Source of the DNA: an uncultured Ruminococcus sp.
Lineage (GTDB): Bacteria > Bacillota > Clostridia > Oscillospirales > Ruminococcaceae
Assembly (NCBI GenBank): GCA_947174965.1
Contig: CAMWKY010000015.1
Coordinates: 1 to 16,167 of the forward strand
Direction of reading: 5' to 3'
Length of the DNA: 16,167 nt
Part shown: piece after piece, positions 1 through 7,905 of the stretch
How the letters are laid out: each line of letters begins with the position of its first letter
Position numbering within the stretch: position 1 is the stretch's first letter
Program-made: the position numbers and the translations under genes
The notes under the pieces: model-generated
Told to the model about the DNA's origin: nothing
Databases searched by the model: none
What the model saw: only the letters and a program-made list of their open reading frames with translations

Positions 1-136
1 TTTCTTAAAAAATATATTGTAATTATTATAGCTTTTTATTAATACTTCATTGGAATCATTCCTTTCGTTTCATTGTCTATATAATACAGCGGTTTTTTGA
101 TGAGAATATTACAGTTATGTGAAAATCAGATGAAAT
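1..136. other. AT-rich region without a recognisable gene
   Basis: No convincing open reading frame is present on either strand. On the minus strand a few ATG codons near a GAAAGGA motif (about 60-75) run into stops within seven codons. No clear divergent promoter or terminator was recognised. It may be the leader of a gene lying to the left of the window. Confidence 0.4.
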
Positions 137-186
137 TTAGCACTCTCATGTGTAGAGTGATAACAGTCGTCGTGTGAGAGTGCTAA
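137..186. promoter_or_regulatory. Two overlapping CIRCE-type (HrcA) operators
   Basis: The first site is TTAGCACTC (137-145), a 9-nt spacer, then GAGTGATAA (155-163). This differs by one base from the CIRCE consensus TTAGCACTC-N9-GAGTGCTAA known for the heat-shock repressor HrcA. A second site overlaps it: a degenerate left half ATAACAGTC (160-168, 6 of 9 matches), a 9-nt spacer, and an exact right half GAGTGCTAA (178-186). The two perfect outer halves also form a 12-bp inverted repeat, 137-148 with 175-186. The array lies about 30 bp upstream of the nadB -35 box, not over the transcription start, so its target could be nadB or a gene transcribed leftward beyond the window edge. Confidence 0.75.
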
Positions 187-217
187 TGAATTAAACTAAA
201 AAAATCGTGAAAATGTA

Positions 218-246
218 GTGACAAATACAGATTTTTGTGATATAAT
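218..246 (+). promoter_or_regulatory. Sigma-A promoter of the nadB operon
   Basis: The -35 box is GTGACA (218-223), one base from consensus. A 17-nt spacer leads to an exact TATAAT -10 box (241-246), preceded by TGA, which makes an extended -10. It lies 36 nt upstream of the nadB ATG. Confidence 0.8.
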
Positions 247-281
247 ATATTTGTATATATTTTTGTAAAGGACGTGTTAAT

Positions 282-1739
282 ATGTCTGTAAATTATGATG
301 TTATTATTGTAGGTTGTGGTGTTGCAGGACTTTACAGCGCACTGAATCTGCCTGAAAACGTAAGAATACTGATTATCTGTAAGAAAGAGCTGTCATTGTG
401 CAACTCAATGCTTGCGCAGGGCGGTATTGCAGGGGTCTATAATTCGCCGTCGGACAATATACAGTATCACCAGAACGATACGCTTATAGCAGGAAGTTTC
501 AAGAATAATGTTGATGCTGTTCATACTCTTGTAAGCGAAGCAGCACAGGATTTGGAACATATCATTGAGCTTGGCGTTGAATTTGACAAAAATCCCGACG
601 GAACATATCACAGAACACTTGAGGGCGGTCACAGTCACCACAGAATATTCCACCGTGCCGATTCTACAGGTAAGGAAATCACAACAACACTGCTTGAGAA
701 CGTGCAGAAGCTACCTAATGTTACGGTTATGGAAAATACTATCATGTGCGACGTGAAAAAAACGTCAACAGGCTATTCAGCATTCCTCAAAGATGCAGAA
801 AACAACTACACAACAGCAAACTGCCACTTCATGATACTTACAACAGGCGGTATAGGCAGAGTTTACCAGTTTACGACAAATTCTGCTATAGCAACAGGTG
901 ACGGCATAACATTCGCCTATGAAATGGGTGCAAAAATAAAGAATCTTAGCTATGTGCAGTTCCACCCGACAGCTTTCAACAACCGTGCCACAAGAGAATG
1001 TTTCCTGATTTCTGAAGCTGTACGTGGTGAGGGGGCATATCTTCTCAACTGCCACAAGGAACGTTTTATGCACAATTATGACAAGCGTCTTGAACTTGCG
1101 CCACGTGATGTAGTTTCACACGCTATCGTACTTGAATCACGCAAGCAGAAATCAACGGACTTTTATCTTGACATAAGCTACAAAGACAGTGAATTTCTTA
1201 AAAACCGTTTCCCTATGATTTACAAGAACTTGCTGGAGCAGGGCTATGACCTTACAAAAGAACCAGTGCCGATATTTCCGTGTCAGCATTATCTTATGGG
1301 CGGTATTGACGTAAACCAGAACTCCGAAACAACGCTCCCGAATCTTTATGCCTGCGGAGAATGTTCACATACGGGCGTACACGGAAGCAATCGTCTTGCA
1401 AGCAACTCACTTTTAGAAGCACTTGTATTCTCACGCCGTGCAACTGAAAGTATCGCATCAAAGCTTGACAGCGTACCGTCACATTTTGAGGAAGTCGAAT
1501 TTGATGCACATATCGGTGCTGAACATATTCCGTCGGGCATACGTACGGAGACAAGAAAAATCATGCAGAACAGCTATTTTGTAATTCCCGATAAGGATTC
1601 AGCCGTTGAGGGTGTAAAGCGTGTTGAGGAGATAAGAAACGACCTGTTAAGCGGAAAATATCTTGTTGATGCGGACTATGTTCTTGCAAAGTCAATTGTA
1701 ACGGTTGCTTATATAATTCTCAATGAGGTGATACAGTGA
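282..1739 (+). CDS. nadB: L-aspartate oxidase
   Basis: Flavoprotein that oxidises L-aspartate to iminoaspartate, the first step of de novo NAD synthesis in the cytoplasm. The N-terminus has the FAD-binding dinucleotide fold with GCGVAG at residues 11-16. Family signatures follow: the NSMLAQGGIAG stretch (about 42-52), an HHRIFHRADSTGKEI substrate/FAD region (about 120-134), LAPRDVVSHAI (about 271-281), CQHYLMGGI, and GVHGSNRLASNSLLEALVF near residues 365-383. At 485 residues it is somewhat shorter than the roughly 530-540 of well-studied NadB proteins; the shortening is in the C-terminal helical part. AAAGGA (267-272) lies 9 nt before the ATG, supporting this start. It shares a one-base stop/start junction with the next gene. 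Fumarate reductase flavoprotein subunits are relatives, but the neighbouring nadC argues for NadB. Confidence 0.95.
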   Translation: MSVNYDVIIVGCGVAGLYSALNLPENVRILIICKKELSLCNSMLAQGGIAGVYNSPSDNIQYHQNDTLIAGSFKNNVDAVHTLVSEAAQDLEHIIELGVEFDKNPDGTYHRTLEGGHSHHRIFHRADSTGKEITTTLLENVQKLPNVTVMENTIMCDVKKTSTGYSAFLKDAENNYTTANCHFMILTTGGIGRVYQFTTNSAIATGDGITFAYEMGAKIKNLSYVQFHPTAFNNRATRECFLISEAVRGEGAYLLNCHKERFMHNYDKRLELAPRDVVSHAIVLESRKQKSTDFYLDISYKDSEFLKNRFPMIYKNLLEQGYDLTKEPVPIFPCQHYLMGGIDVNQNSETTLPNLYACGECSHTGVHGSNRLASNSLLEALVFSRRATESIASKLDSVPSHFEEVEFDAHIGAEHIPSGIRTETRKIMQNSYFVIPDKDSAVEGVKRVEEIRNDLLSGKYLVDADYVLAKSIVTVAYIILNEVIQ

Positions 1740-2479
1740 TGATTGATTCCAACAAGTTGAGTTATGAACTCTTTATCGGCGATACTGATAAACGTGGTTT
1801 TGAATGTTTTATATGCCCTGAAACCGAATTTTCGGACAAAAGTCTGACTGAAATAAAAAATGTGAAAGACAGTATATGGAATTGTGATAATTATATGGGT
1901 ATTTATTTCGATTTACACATTTCGTCACATATTGTGAGAATTATTTGTGAGTGGATATACGTTGATAAAAAGTATCATAAAGAAATACTGGAGTGCCTTA
2001 TAAATGGACTGAATGGCATTTCGGGAATTTCTAAAGTTGTTATTGGTGATGTAAGCGATGATAAAGAGGAGGATAATACTATGAATGAGGAATTTGATGA
2101 AATATTTGATGAAATGGATTTCGACTGGACAAAATCAATGGGTCTTGACAAGCTGGGTCTTTACTATGAAATAAAAATGGACGGTATGGATGGCGAGTGC
2201 TTCGATTACAGCATTTATCTTGATGGTGATGTTACAGAGGAAAAATACAAGGAAATCTGCAACGCTGTACACGATTTTCAAGAACCTTATGAAAAAAAGG
2301 ATATTTACATGGGCTATTATTCTGTTTCCAAAGAAGATGACAAGATACTTATTTATCTTGATTTAGGAAATGTCAAGCCACAGTATGAAGATGTTTCAAT
2401 CAACGGCATTTTACAGGCTCTCAACAATGTATCAGGCATAAAGTCTGTTATTATTAATGAAGGTCTTTACGATTTTTAA
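1739..2479 (+). CDS. Unrecognised acidic protein with two related halves, between nadB and nadC
   Basis: I do not recognise a family. The start is placed at ATG 1739, which overlaps the nadB TGA; GAGGTG (1725-1730) sits 8 nt upstream. An in-frame GTG at 1736 is closer to the ribosome site and less likely. The 246-residue product has no signal peptide or membrane segment. Residues 8-103 and 142-240 look like copies of one alpha/beta domain: each opens with a Tyr-rich beta strand (SYELFIGD and YYEIKMDG), contains an aromatic/aliphatic strand pair, and ends in a matching helix-strand (INGLNGISGISKVVIGD and ILQALNNVSGIKSVIINE). An acidic linker of about 35 residues rich in Asp/Glu/Met separates them. 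Translational coupling within the NAD operon suggests a role with NadB/NadC or in NAD control, but no catalytic motif is visible. Confidence 0.85.
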   Translation: MIDSNKLSYELFIGDTDKRGFECFICPETEFSDKSLTEIKNVKDSIWNCDNYMGIYFDLHISSHIVRIICEWIYVDKKYHKEILECLINGLNGISGISKVVIGDVSDDKEEDNTMNEEFDEIFDEMDFDWTKSMGLDKLGLYYEIKMDGMDGECFDYSIYLDGDVTEEKYKEICNAVHDFQEPYEKKDIYMGYYSVSKEDDKILIYLDLGNVKPQYEDVSINGILQALNNVSGIKSVIINEGLYDF

Positions 2480-2491
2480 GAGGTGATTTTT

Positions 2492-3337
2492 ATGAAACTT
2501 TTACAGTGCTATATTGACAATATCATAACAACCGCACTCATGGAGGACATCAACTATATTGATGCTTCTGCTGATAATCTGATACCGCCTGAACATCAGA
2601 GTTCTGCATACTATGTTGCGAAAGATACGGGTGTTGTCTGCGGAATTGACATTGCAAAGAGAGTATTTGAACTTGCAGGCGGTGACGTTGATTTCAGAAT
2701 ACTCATGCAGGACGGCACAAAGGTACAGAAAGGCGATATTATTGCAGAAATGAACGGCAGTACGCTTACGCTCCTCAAAGGCGAAAGAACTGCATTGAAT
2801 ATCTTACAGCATATGTCAGGTATCGCAACGGCTACCAACAAATGCGTGGAGCTTGTTTCGGGTACAAACGCATCTGTCACTGATACAAGAAAAACGCTCC
2901 CCGGACTTCGTGCGTTACAGAAATACGCTGTTACGGTCGGCGGAGGAAAAAATCACAGATATAACCTTTCCGACTGCGCAATGCTCAAGGATAATCATAT
3001 TGACGCTTACGGCGGAATCACTCCTGCTGTTGCTGAACTCCGTAAAAAAATCGGTCATACTGTCAAGATTGAAGTTGAAGTGCGTACGCTTGACGAACTC
3101 CGTGAAGCACTTGCAAACAAGGTTGAAATTATCATGCTCGACAATATGAACTGTAGTGAAATGGCAGAAGCTGTTGCAATCACGGACGGCAATGCACTGC
3201 TTGAAGCATCAGGAAATGTGACTGCTGAAAATATCCGTCAGGTTGCGGAGACTGGTGTAAACATAATTTCTTTAGGTGCATTGACCCACTCTGTAAAATG
3301 CTTTGATATTTCAATGAAAATCCGCAAAACTACTTGA
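2492..3337 (+). CDS. nadC: Nicotinate-nucleotide pyrophosphorylase (quinolinate phosphoribosyltransferase)
   Basis: Converts quinolinate and PRPP to nicotinate mononucleotide, CO2 and pyrophosphate in NAD synthesis. The start is ATG 2492 with GAGGTG (2480-2485) 6 nt upstream; the in-frame GTG at 2483 lies inside that ribosome site. The 281-residue product is normal length. The N-terminal domain has EDINYIDASADNLI (18-31). The barrel carries the family signatures LKGERTALNILQHMSGIAT (about 95-113), DTRKTLPGLRALQKYAV (131-147), GGGKNHRYNLSD (150-161), LKDNH (165-169), EVEV (194-197) and the C-terminal strands ending LEASGNV and ISLGALTHSV. The conserved Arg/Lys/His residues that bind phosphate and quinolinate are present. 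Its last codons overlap the -35 box of the next promoter. Confidence 0.97.
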   Translation: MKLLQCYIDNIITTALMEDINYIDASADNLIPPEHQSSAYYVAKDTGVVCGIDIAKRVFELAGGDVDFRILMQDGTKVQKGDIIAEMNGSTLTLLKGERTALNILQHMSGIATATNKCVELVSGTNASVTDTRKTLPGLRALQKYAVTVGGGKNHRYNLSDCAMLKDNHIDAYGGITPAVAELRKKIGHTVKIEVEVRTLDELREALANKVEIIMLDNMNCSEMAEAVAITDGNALLEASGNVTAENIRQVAETGVNIISLGALTHSVKCFDISMKIRKTT

Positions 3338-3362
3338 CAAACGGAAATATTTCTGCTATAAT
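3334..3362 (+). promoter_or_regulatory. Exact-consensus sigma-A promoter of the transport operon
   Basis: TTGACA (3334-3339), a 17-nt spacer and TATAAT (3357-3362), with TGC before the -10 box, giving an extended -10. The -35 box overlaps the nadC stop codon (3335-3337). This marks the start of a new transcription unit just upstream of the solute-binding protein gene. Confidence 0.88.
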
Positions 3363-3370
3363 TAATAATG

Positions 3371-3387
3371 GCGGGGGGGTTTTTTTG
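3371..3387 (+). promoter_or_regulatory. Unusual G-tract/T-tract ribosome binding region
   Basis: Between the -10 box and the ATG at 3388 there is a run of seven G (3373-3379) followed directly by seven T (3380-3386). The G run is the only candidate ribosome binding site, 8 nt from the ATG, and is not a normal GGAGG. The paired homopolymer runs could slip during replication and alter spacing or strength. Confidence 0.5.
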
Positions 3388-6099
3388 ATGTTTAGAAAAT
3401 CCTTTTATTTTGATTTTTTTATGTTTTTCTTTCCTATCACCTGTTTGTTGCTTGCGACAAAAGTTACTTACACATACCATTCTTACCTCCCCTCCGCTAC
3501 GTATAATGAAATAAATTCAGCCGTAAACGCTCCCGAAGATATAGTTGTCACGGAGTGCGGAACGGCTGATTCGTTATATAGAATAAATGTTCCTGAAACT
3601 GGCGACTACTGTCTATATCTGCGCTATCTTGCAAAGAAGTCAAACAGTCCGCAGATTGAATTTTCCCTGAAGATTGACGGGGCTGTACCTTTCAGCAAGT
3701 CATCAAGACTTATCCTGAAACGAACGTGGACGAACGAACACGACATATACACGGATTCAAGAGGAAATCAGGTGCGACCCTCACAAATTCAGTGCGAAAC
3801 GTGGCAGGAGTGCTATATCCGTGACCCTGACGGACTTTCCAGCAAACCGCTTGTGTTTCACCTTGAAAAAGGTGTGCATGAAGTATCTTTTGAATCGGAA
3901 TCGGACTTTGAACTTGATTTTTTCAGCTTCTGCAATCCGCCGTCACACGAAAAATACTCCGCACACGACATCACCCCGACAGATGCGGACATAATCAGGA
4001 TTGAGGGGGAAAATGCGCTGTATAAGTCTGATGCCATACTCTCTCCGACTTACGACAATTCAGGCTGTCTTGTATCACCGTCCGACCCTGTTAAAGTGGT
4101 GTACAACACTATCGGAGCAGGCAGAACATGGGAAAATGCTTTGCAGTCGCTCACGTGGGAATTTGATGCAGTCGAAAGCGGTTGGTACAGATTAGGCATA
4201 AAGGCACGCCAGAATCAGATGCGTGGACTTTATTCCAGCAGGCGCATATATATTGACGGAGAAGTGCCGTATCAGGAGCTTGAACAGGTACGCTTTTTTT
4301 ACAATAAGGACTGGAGCATCACTGTTCCGCAGACTGAATCGGGCGAAGATGTATATCTTTACATAGAAAAAGGCTATCACTCAATCACCCTTGAATGTGC
4401 AACGGGTGAAATCGGTGTGCCTTTGCAGAAACTTGAAACAGTTGTTGACCGCCTGAATGAGTGCTATAGCGAAATCATCATGGTGACAAGCCCGAATCCC
4501 GACAAGTATACTGATTACTACGTCCACGAAAAAATCCCCGATATAACGGACAGATTTGCTGAAATATCGTCTGAACTGAAAAATATACAGTCGGAGATTG
4601 AGACAGTTTCAGAGGGGTCGGAAGTTGCGCTGATTGGCAATATGGCGGTGATACTTGATAAATGCGTGGAGAAGCCATTGAAAATACCCGAATATCTGTA
4701 TCAGATTAAAGAGAACATAATTTCTGTCTCCGCACTCATGTACGACTACTGCAAACAGCCCCTTGAAATCGACTATATGGAGCTTGCACCGTACGGCACG
4801 GACTTTTCAGCGTGCAACGGAACACTGTTTCAGGAATGTATGTTCGGACTGAAATCGTTCGTCGGCTCTTTTTTTGAGGACTATACAACACTATCAGACG
4901 TAAACGGCAAAGAAGCGGTTGAAGTGTGGGTTGCATCAGGCAGAGACAATGCGCAGGTGATACGGGAACTGACGGAAAGCGGATTCATGGCGGAATATGA
5001 TGTGCCTGTTGCGATTAATCTTGTATCGGGAGGAATAATTGAAGCATCACTGTCGGGTCGTGAGCCTGATGTTGCGCTGTTTGTCGGAGGTGAGTTCCCT
5101 GTAAATCTTGCATCACGTGGACTTCTTGCCGATATATCGCAGTACAGCGGATTTGACACGGTTTCAGCACGCTTTCAGCAAAATGCACTCACGCATTATC
5201 AGTACAAAGACGGAATATACGGTCTGCCGTTAACGCAGTCTTTTGCAATGATGTTCTACAGAACAGATATTCTTTCTACTCTTAGTATAACTTCTCCGCC
5301 CGAAACGTGGGACGACTTTATGAAGATACTCCCCGAAATACAGCGGAATTATATGTCAGTCGGACTTGTACTGCCGTCTGCAGATATATCGCCCGCAACA
5401 GAATCGGGGCATACGTTCGCTATGCTGATGCTACAGCAGGACAAATCCTACTACAACAGCGACCTCACACGCTCCGTACTTGATTCGGCAGATGCGGTAC
5501 AGACTTTTGAGCGGTGGACTGACTTCTACACGGACTACGGCTTCTCTCAAAGTTACGACCCTTTCACACGATTCAGAACGGGCGAATATCCCATAGTTAT
5601 TGCGGACTACTCCTTTGCGTTGCAACTTGAATCTGCGTCACCTGAAATACGTGGTTTGTGGGACTTCTGCCCTGTTCCTGCAACTCTGCGCTCCGACGGC
5701 TCACTATCTCATGCGGTAAACTCAAATACAACAGGTGCGGTGATATTCAGCACTTCGGACAAGAAAGATGATGCGTGGAGTTACATAAAATGGCTCACTC
5801 AAACGGACGTACAAGCGCAGTACGGCAACAGAATTGAGGGCATACAAGGTACTATGGGACGATACCAGACTGCTAACCTGAACGCTATGGAGATGCTGTC
5901 ATGGTCGGAAAGTCAGCTTGCACAACTGAAATCACAACAGAACGAACTTGCAGAAATCCCGATAACTCCTGCTTCATACGCCGTTACACGCAACATAATG
6001 AACGCTTTCAGGGAAACGGTCAACAGCGGAGAAAATCCCCGAAACACGCTTATATGGTACAACAAGGATATAGACAATGAACTTGAAAGAAAAAATTAA
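3388..6099 (+). CDS. Large membrane-tethered ABC solute-binding protein with N-terminal beta-sandwich domains
   Basis: Probable substrate-capture protein of a sugar-type ABC importer. The start is ATG 3388, 26 nt after the -10 box. Residues 5-25 form one hydrophobic segment (a signal anchor or uncleaved signal; no clear lipobox). Two beta-rich modules follow: about 60-185 (YRINVPETGDYCLYLRYL style) and about 201-345 (IRIEGENALYKS, then GWYRLGIKARQN), resembling carbohydrate-binding-module-like sandwiches. Residues about 350-500 look helical. The family 1 extracellular solute-binding fold occupies about 507-880 (EVWVASGRD, PDVALFVGGEFPVNLASRGLL, YGLPLTQSFAMMFYRTDIL near 611, and WSYIKWLT). At 903 residues it is about twice the usual length for this class. 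It overlaps the following permease by 23 nt, which supports joint function. The substrate is unknown; a glycan is inferred from the domain style. Confidence 0.85.
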   Translation: MFRKSFYFDFFMFFFPITCLLLATKVTYTYHSYLPSATYNEINSAVNAPEDIVVTECGTADSLYRINVPETGDYCLYLRYLAKKSNSPQIEFSLKIDGAVPFSKSSRLILKRTWTNEHDIYTDSRGNQVRPSQIQCETWQECYIRDPDGLSSKPLVFHLEKGVHEVSFESESDFELDFFSFCNPPSHEKYSAHDITPTDADIIRIEGENALYKSDAILSPTYDNSGCLVSPSDPVKVVYNTIGAGRTWENALQSLTWEFDAVESGWYRLGIKARQNQMRGLYSSRRIYIDGEVPYQELEQVRFFYNKDWSITVPQTESGEDVYLYIEKGYHSITLECATGEIGVPLQKLETVVDRLNECYSEIIMVTSPNPDKYTDYYVHEKIPDITDRFAEISSELKNIQSEIETVSEGSEVALIGNMAVILDKCVEKPLKIPEYLYQIKENIISVSALMYDYCKQPLEIDYMELAPYGTDFSACNGTLFQECMFGLKSFVGSFFEDYTTLSDVNGKEAVEVWVASGRDNAQVIRELTESGFMAEYDVPVAINLVSGGIIEASLSGREPDVALFVGGEFPVNLASRGLLADISQYSGFDTVSARFQQNALTHYQYKDGIYGLPLTQSFAMMFYRTDILSTLSITSPPETWDDFMKILPEIQRNYMSVGLVLPSADISPATESGHTFAMLMLQQDKSYYNSDLTRSVLDSADAVQTFERWTDFYTDYGFSQSYDPFTRFRTGEYPIVIADYSFALQLESASPEIRGLWDFCPVPATLRSDGSLSHAVNSNTTGAVIFSTSDKKDDAWSYIKWLTQTDVQAQYGNRIEGIQGTMGRYQTANLNAMEMLSWSESQLAQLKSQQNELAEIPITPASYAVTRNIMNAFRETVNSGENPRNTLIWYNKDIDNELERKN

Positions 6100-6961
6100 A
6101 CGAAATATGGACTGCTATCTGATGCTTGCGCCGTTCATGCTGTTTTTTACTGTTTTTACTGTTCTGCCTGTTGCAATGTCGCTTCCAATCGGATTCACGG
6201 ACTTCAACATGGTGCAGACCCCGAAATTTGTCGGGCTTGACAACTATATCACGCTGTTTTTGTCGGACAAGGTGTTTATGAAGTCAATCCGCACAACGAT
6301 TATATTCGCCTTTGTCACTGCTCCGTTAAGCTATGTGATGTGCTTTCTGCTTGCATGGCTAATCAGCGGACTGAAACGTCCTTTGCGAAACGTTCTCACG
6401 CTGATATTTTACATACCTTCCATGGCGAACTTGTATGCAGTCTGGCGGATTATTTTCAGCGGTGACATGAACGGCTGGCTAAATTCGTTCCTGATTGACA
6501 TAGGCTTTTTGCAGTCCCCTGTGCAGTGGCTCACGGATTCACGCTATGTATTAGGTGTGGCGATAGTCGTCCAGTTGTGGATTTCATTAGGCGCAGGCTT
6601 TCTTGCTTTGAGTGCAGGATTCAGAAGTATCGATAAATCACTCTACGAAACAGCGTACATAGAGGGCATGAACAGCAAGTGGCAGGAGCTTGTGTATATC
6701 GTGATACCGTGCATGAAACCGCAGATGCTTTTTGCTGGCATAATGCAGATAGTCAGCTCATTTACAGCCGATTCCGTAGTGCGTGAGCTTGTGGGATTTC
6801 CGTCAACAGACTACAAGGCGCACACTATCATGACCCATGCTTTCGACTATGGGTGGGTACGCTTTGAAATGGGCTATGCTTCGGCAATATGTACGGTGCT
6901 TTTTGTGGTGATGTTCGTGTGCAGTCGGTTTGTCAACCGCATTTTCGGGAGTGAGAGATGA
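6077..6961 (+). CDS. ABC transporter permease, MalF/UgpA-like (pair 1)
   Basis: Inner-membrane subunit forming half of the translocation channel. The 294-residue protein has about six membrane segments, the first at about residues 15-36 (YLMLAPFMLFFTVFTVLPV). The N-terminal VGLDNYITLF stretch is typical of sugar permeases. The cytoplasmic ATPase-contact EAA-type loop is visible at about residues 191-215 (YETAYIEGMNSKWQ followed by VIPCMKP). The ATG at 6077 lies inside the binding-protein gene and has AAGGATA (6064-6070) upstream; a later Met at 6107 lacks a ribosome site. Its stop overlaps the next start (ATGA). No ATPase gene is nearby, so it presumably uses a shared MsmX-type ATPase encoded elsewhere. 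Confidence 0.93.
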   Translation: MNLKEKIKRNMDCYLMLAPFMLFFTVFTVLPVAMSLPIGFTDFNMVQTPKFVGLDNYITLFLSDKVFMKSIRTTIIFAFVTAPLSYVMCFLLAWLISGLKRPLRNVLTLIFYIPSMANLYAVWRIIFSGDMNGWLNSFLIDIGFLQSPVQWLTDSRYVLGVAIVVQLWISLGAGFLALSAGFRSIDKSLYETAYIEGMNSKWQELVYIVIPCMKPQMLFAGIMQIVSSFTADSVVRELVGFPSTDYKAHTIMTHAFDYGWVRFEMGYASAICTVLFVVMFVCSRFVNRIFGSER

Positions 6962-7797
6962 TAAAATCAAAAAAACAAAAGTTCGGCAACCTGATTATAC
7001 AAGTTGCCCTGATTATACTTGCTGTATATATGTTCCTGCCGATTTATCTTACTGTTGTCATGTCCGTGAAGCCGACAGAGGAGCTTTTTGTATTCCCGCC
7101 GAAACTCTATACGCTCCGCCCGACACTCTCCAACTTTACAAGTATGCTTGAATCAGCAAGGCAAAACCGTGTGCCGTTTTCAAGGTATCTGTTCAATACT
7201 GTTGCGGTTACTTTTTCGGTAACTTTATGTCAGTGCGTGTTTGTTTCTATGGGAGCATTTGTGCTTGCAAAGTGCGAATTTTACGGCAAAAAGCTAGTCA
7301 ATGCGCTGATTATTACAGCACTCCTCTATCAAAGCAACGTAATCTACATAATGCAGTATATGGTGATGTCGAAAGTCGGGATTATCAATACTCCGCTTGC
7401 GCTGATACTGCCGTCCATAGCATCTCCGATAGGCTTTTTTCTGATGAAGCAGTCGATAGCGCAGATACCCGATTCCATGATTGAATCCGCAAAAATAGAC
7501 GGTGCAGGACTGTTTCGTATCTGCTGGCAGATTGTCATGCCGAACCAGAAACCTGCCCTGATGACGCTGATAATATTCGCATTTCAGGCATCATGGAACA
7601 TTCAGGGCGGTAGTCTGATTTTCGACGAACAACTAAAGACACTGCCGTCAGTGATATTGCAGATTTCGTCGTCTGGACTTGCAAGGGCAGGCGAAGCAAT
7701 GGCATCAGCAGTCTTTCTATTGATACCGCCTGTTGTGGTGTTCACGCTTGCACAACGTCAGATTATGGACACTATGGTACATTCGGGCATAAAGTAA
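6958..7797 (+). CDS. ABC transporter permease, MalG/UgpE-like (pair 1)
   Basis: Second channel subunit, pairing with the permease just upstream through a 4-nt ATGA overlap. GGAG (6948-6951) lies 6 nt before the ATG. The 279-residue product opens with a membrane segment (LIIQVALIILAVYMFLPIYL), followed by the MSVKPTEELF periplasmic entry typical of MalG-type proteins. About six membrane segments are visible, with an EAA-type loop at about 178-202 (ESAKIDGAGLFRICWQIVMP). The C-terminus RQIMDTMVHSGIK is a normal family ending, so the gene is not truncated even though the inverted-repeat element begins two bases after its stop codon. Confidence 0.93.
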   Translation: MIKSKKQKFGNLIIQVALIILAVYMFLPIYLTVVMSVKPTEELFVFPPKLYTLRPTLSNFTSMLESARQNRVPFSRYLFNTVAVTFSVTLCQCVFVSMGAFVLAKCEFYGKKLVNALIITALLYQSNVIYIMQYMVMSKVGIINTPLALILPSIASPIGFFLMKQSIAQIPDSMIESAKIDGAGLFRICWQIVMPNQKPALMTLIIFAFQASWNIQGGSLIFDEQLKTLPSVILQISSSGLARAGEAMASAVFLLIPPVVVFTLAQRQIMDTMVHSGIK

Positions 7798-7798
7798 A

Positions 7799-7836
7799 CC
7801 GCACTCCTCCGCACGCCGACCGCACGCCCTCCGCAC
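7799..7836 (+). repeat. Iteron-like CCGCAC array in the left repeat
   Basis: CCGCAC occurs at 7799-7804, 7809-7814, 7820-7825 and 7831-7836. The start-to-start spacing is 10, 11 and 11 bp, about one helical turn. Two further CGCAC cores lie at 7864-7868 and 7872-7876. The pattern resembles binding sites on one face of DNA for a replication initiator or a transposition protein. Confidence 0.7.
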
Positions 7837-7905
7837 CCGTGAATTTCCCGATTTATAGCCATTCGCACGCGCGCACGCCCTGAAAGCAACTTACTATTAA
7901 AAAAG
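7799..7905 (+). repeat. Left terminal inverted repeat
   Basis: Reverse complement of 9414-9521, with substitutions only at 7837 and 7850 and one base less in the A run at 7899-7904. The outer 40 bp are GC-rich and carry four CCGCAC motifs. The inner end contains the stop codon of the helicase gene (7897-7899). Confidence 0.95.

Noticed and set aside
60..75. Possible leftward small gene with a GAAAGGA ribosome-like motif
   Set aside because: The ATG codons next to it reach stop codons within seven codons.
7799..7880. GC-rich phased repeats as a CRISPR array or attachment site
   Set aside because: The units are only 6 bp with 4-5 bp gaps and no unique spacers. An attachment site is unlikely without an integrase gene.
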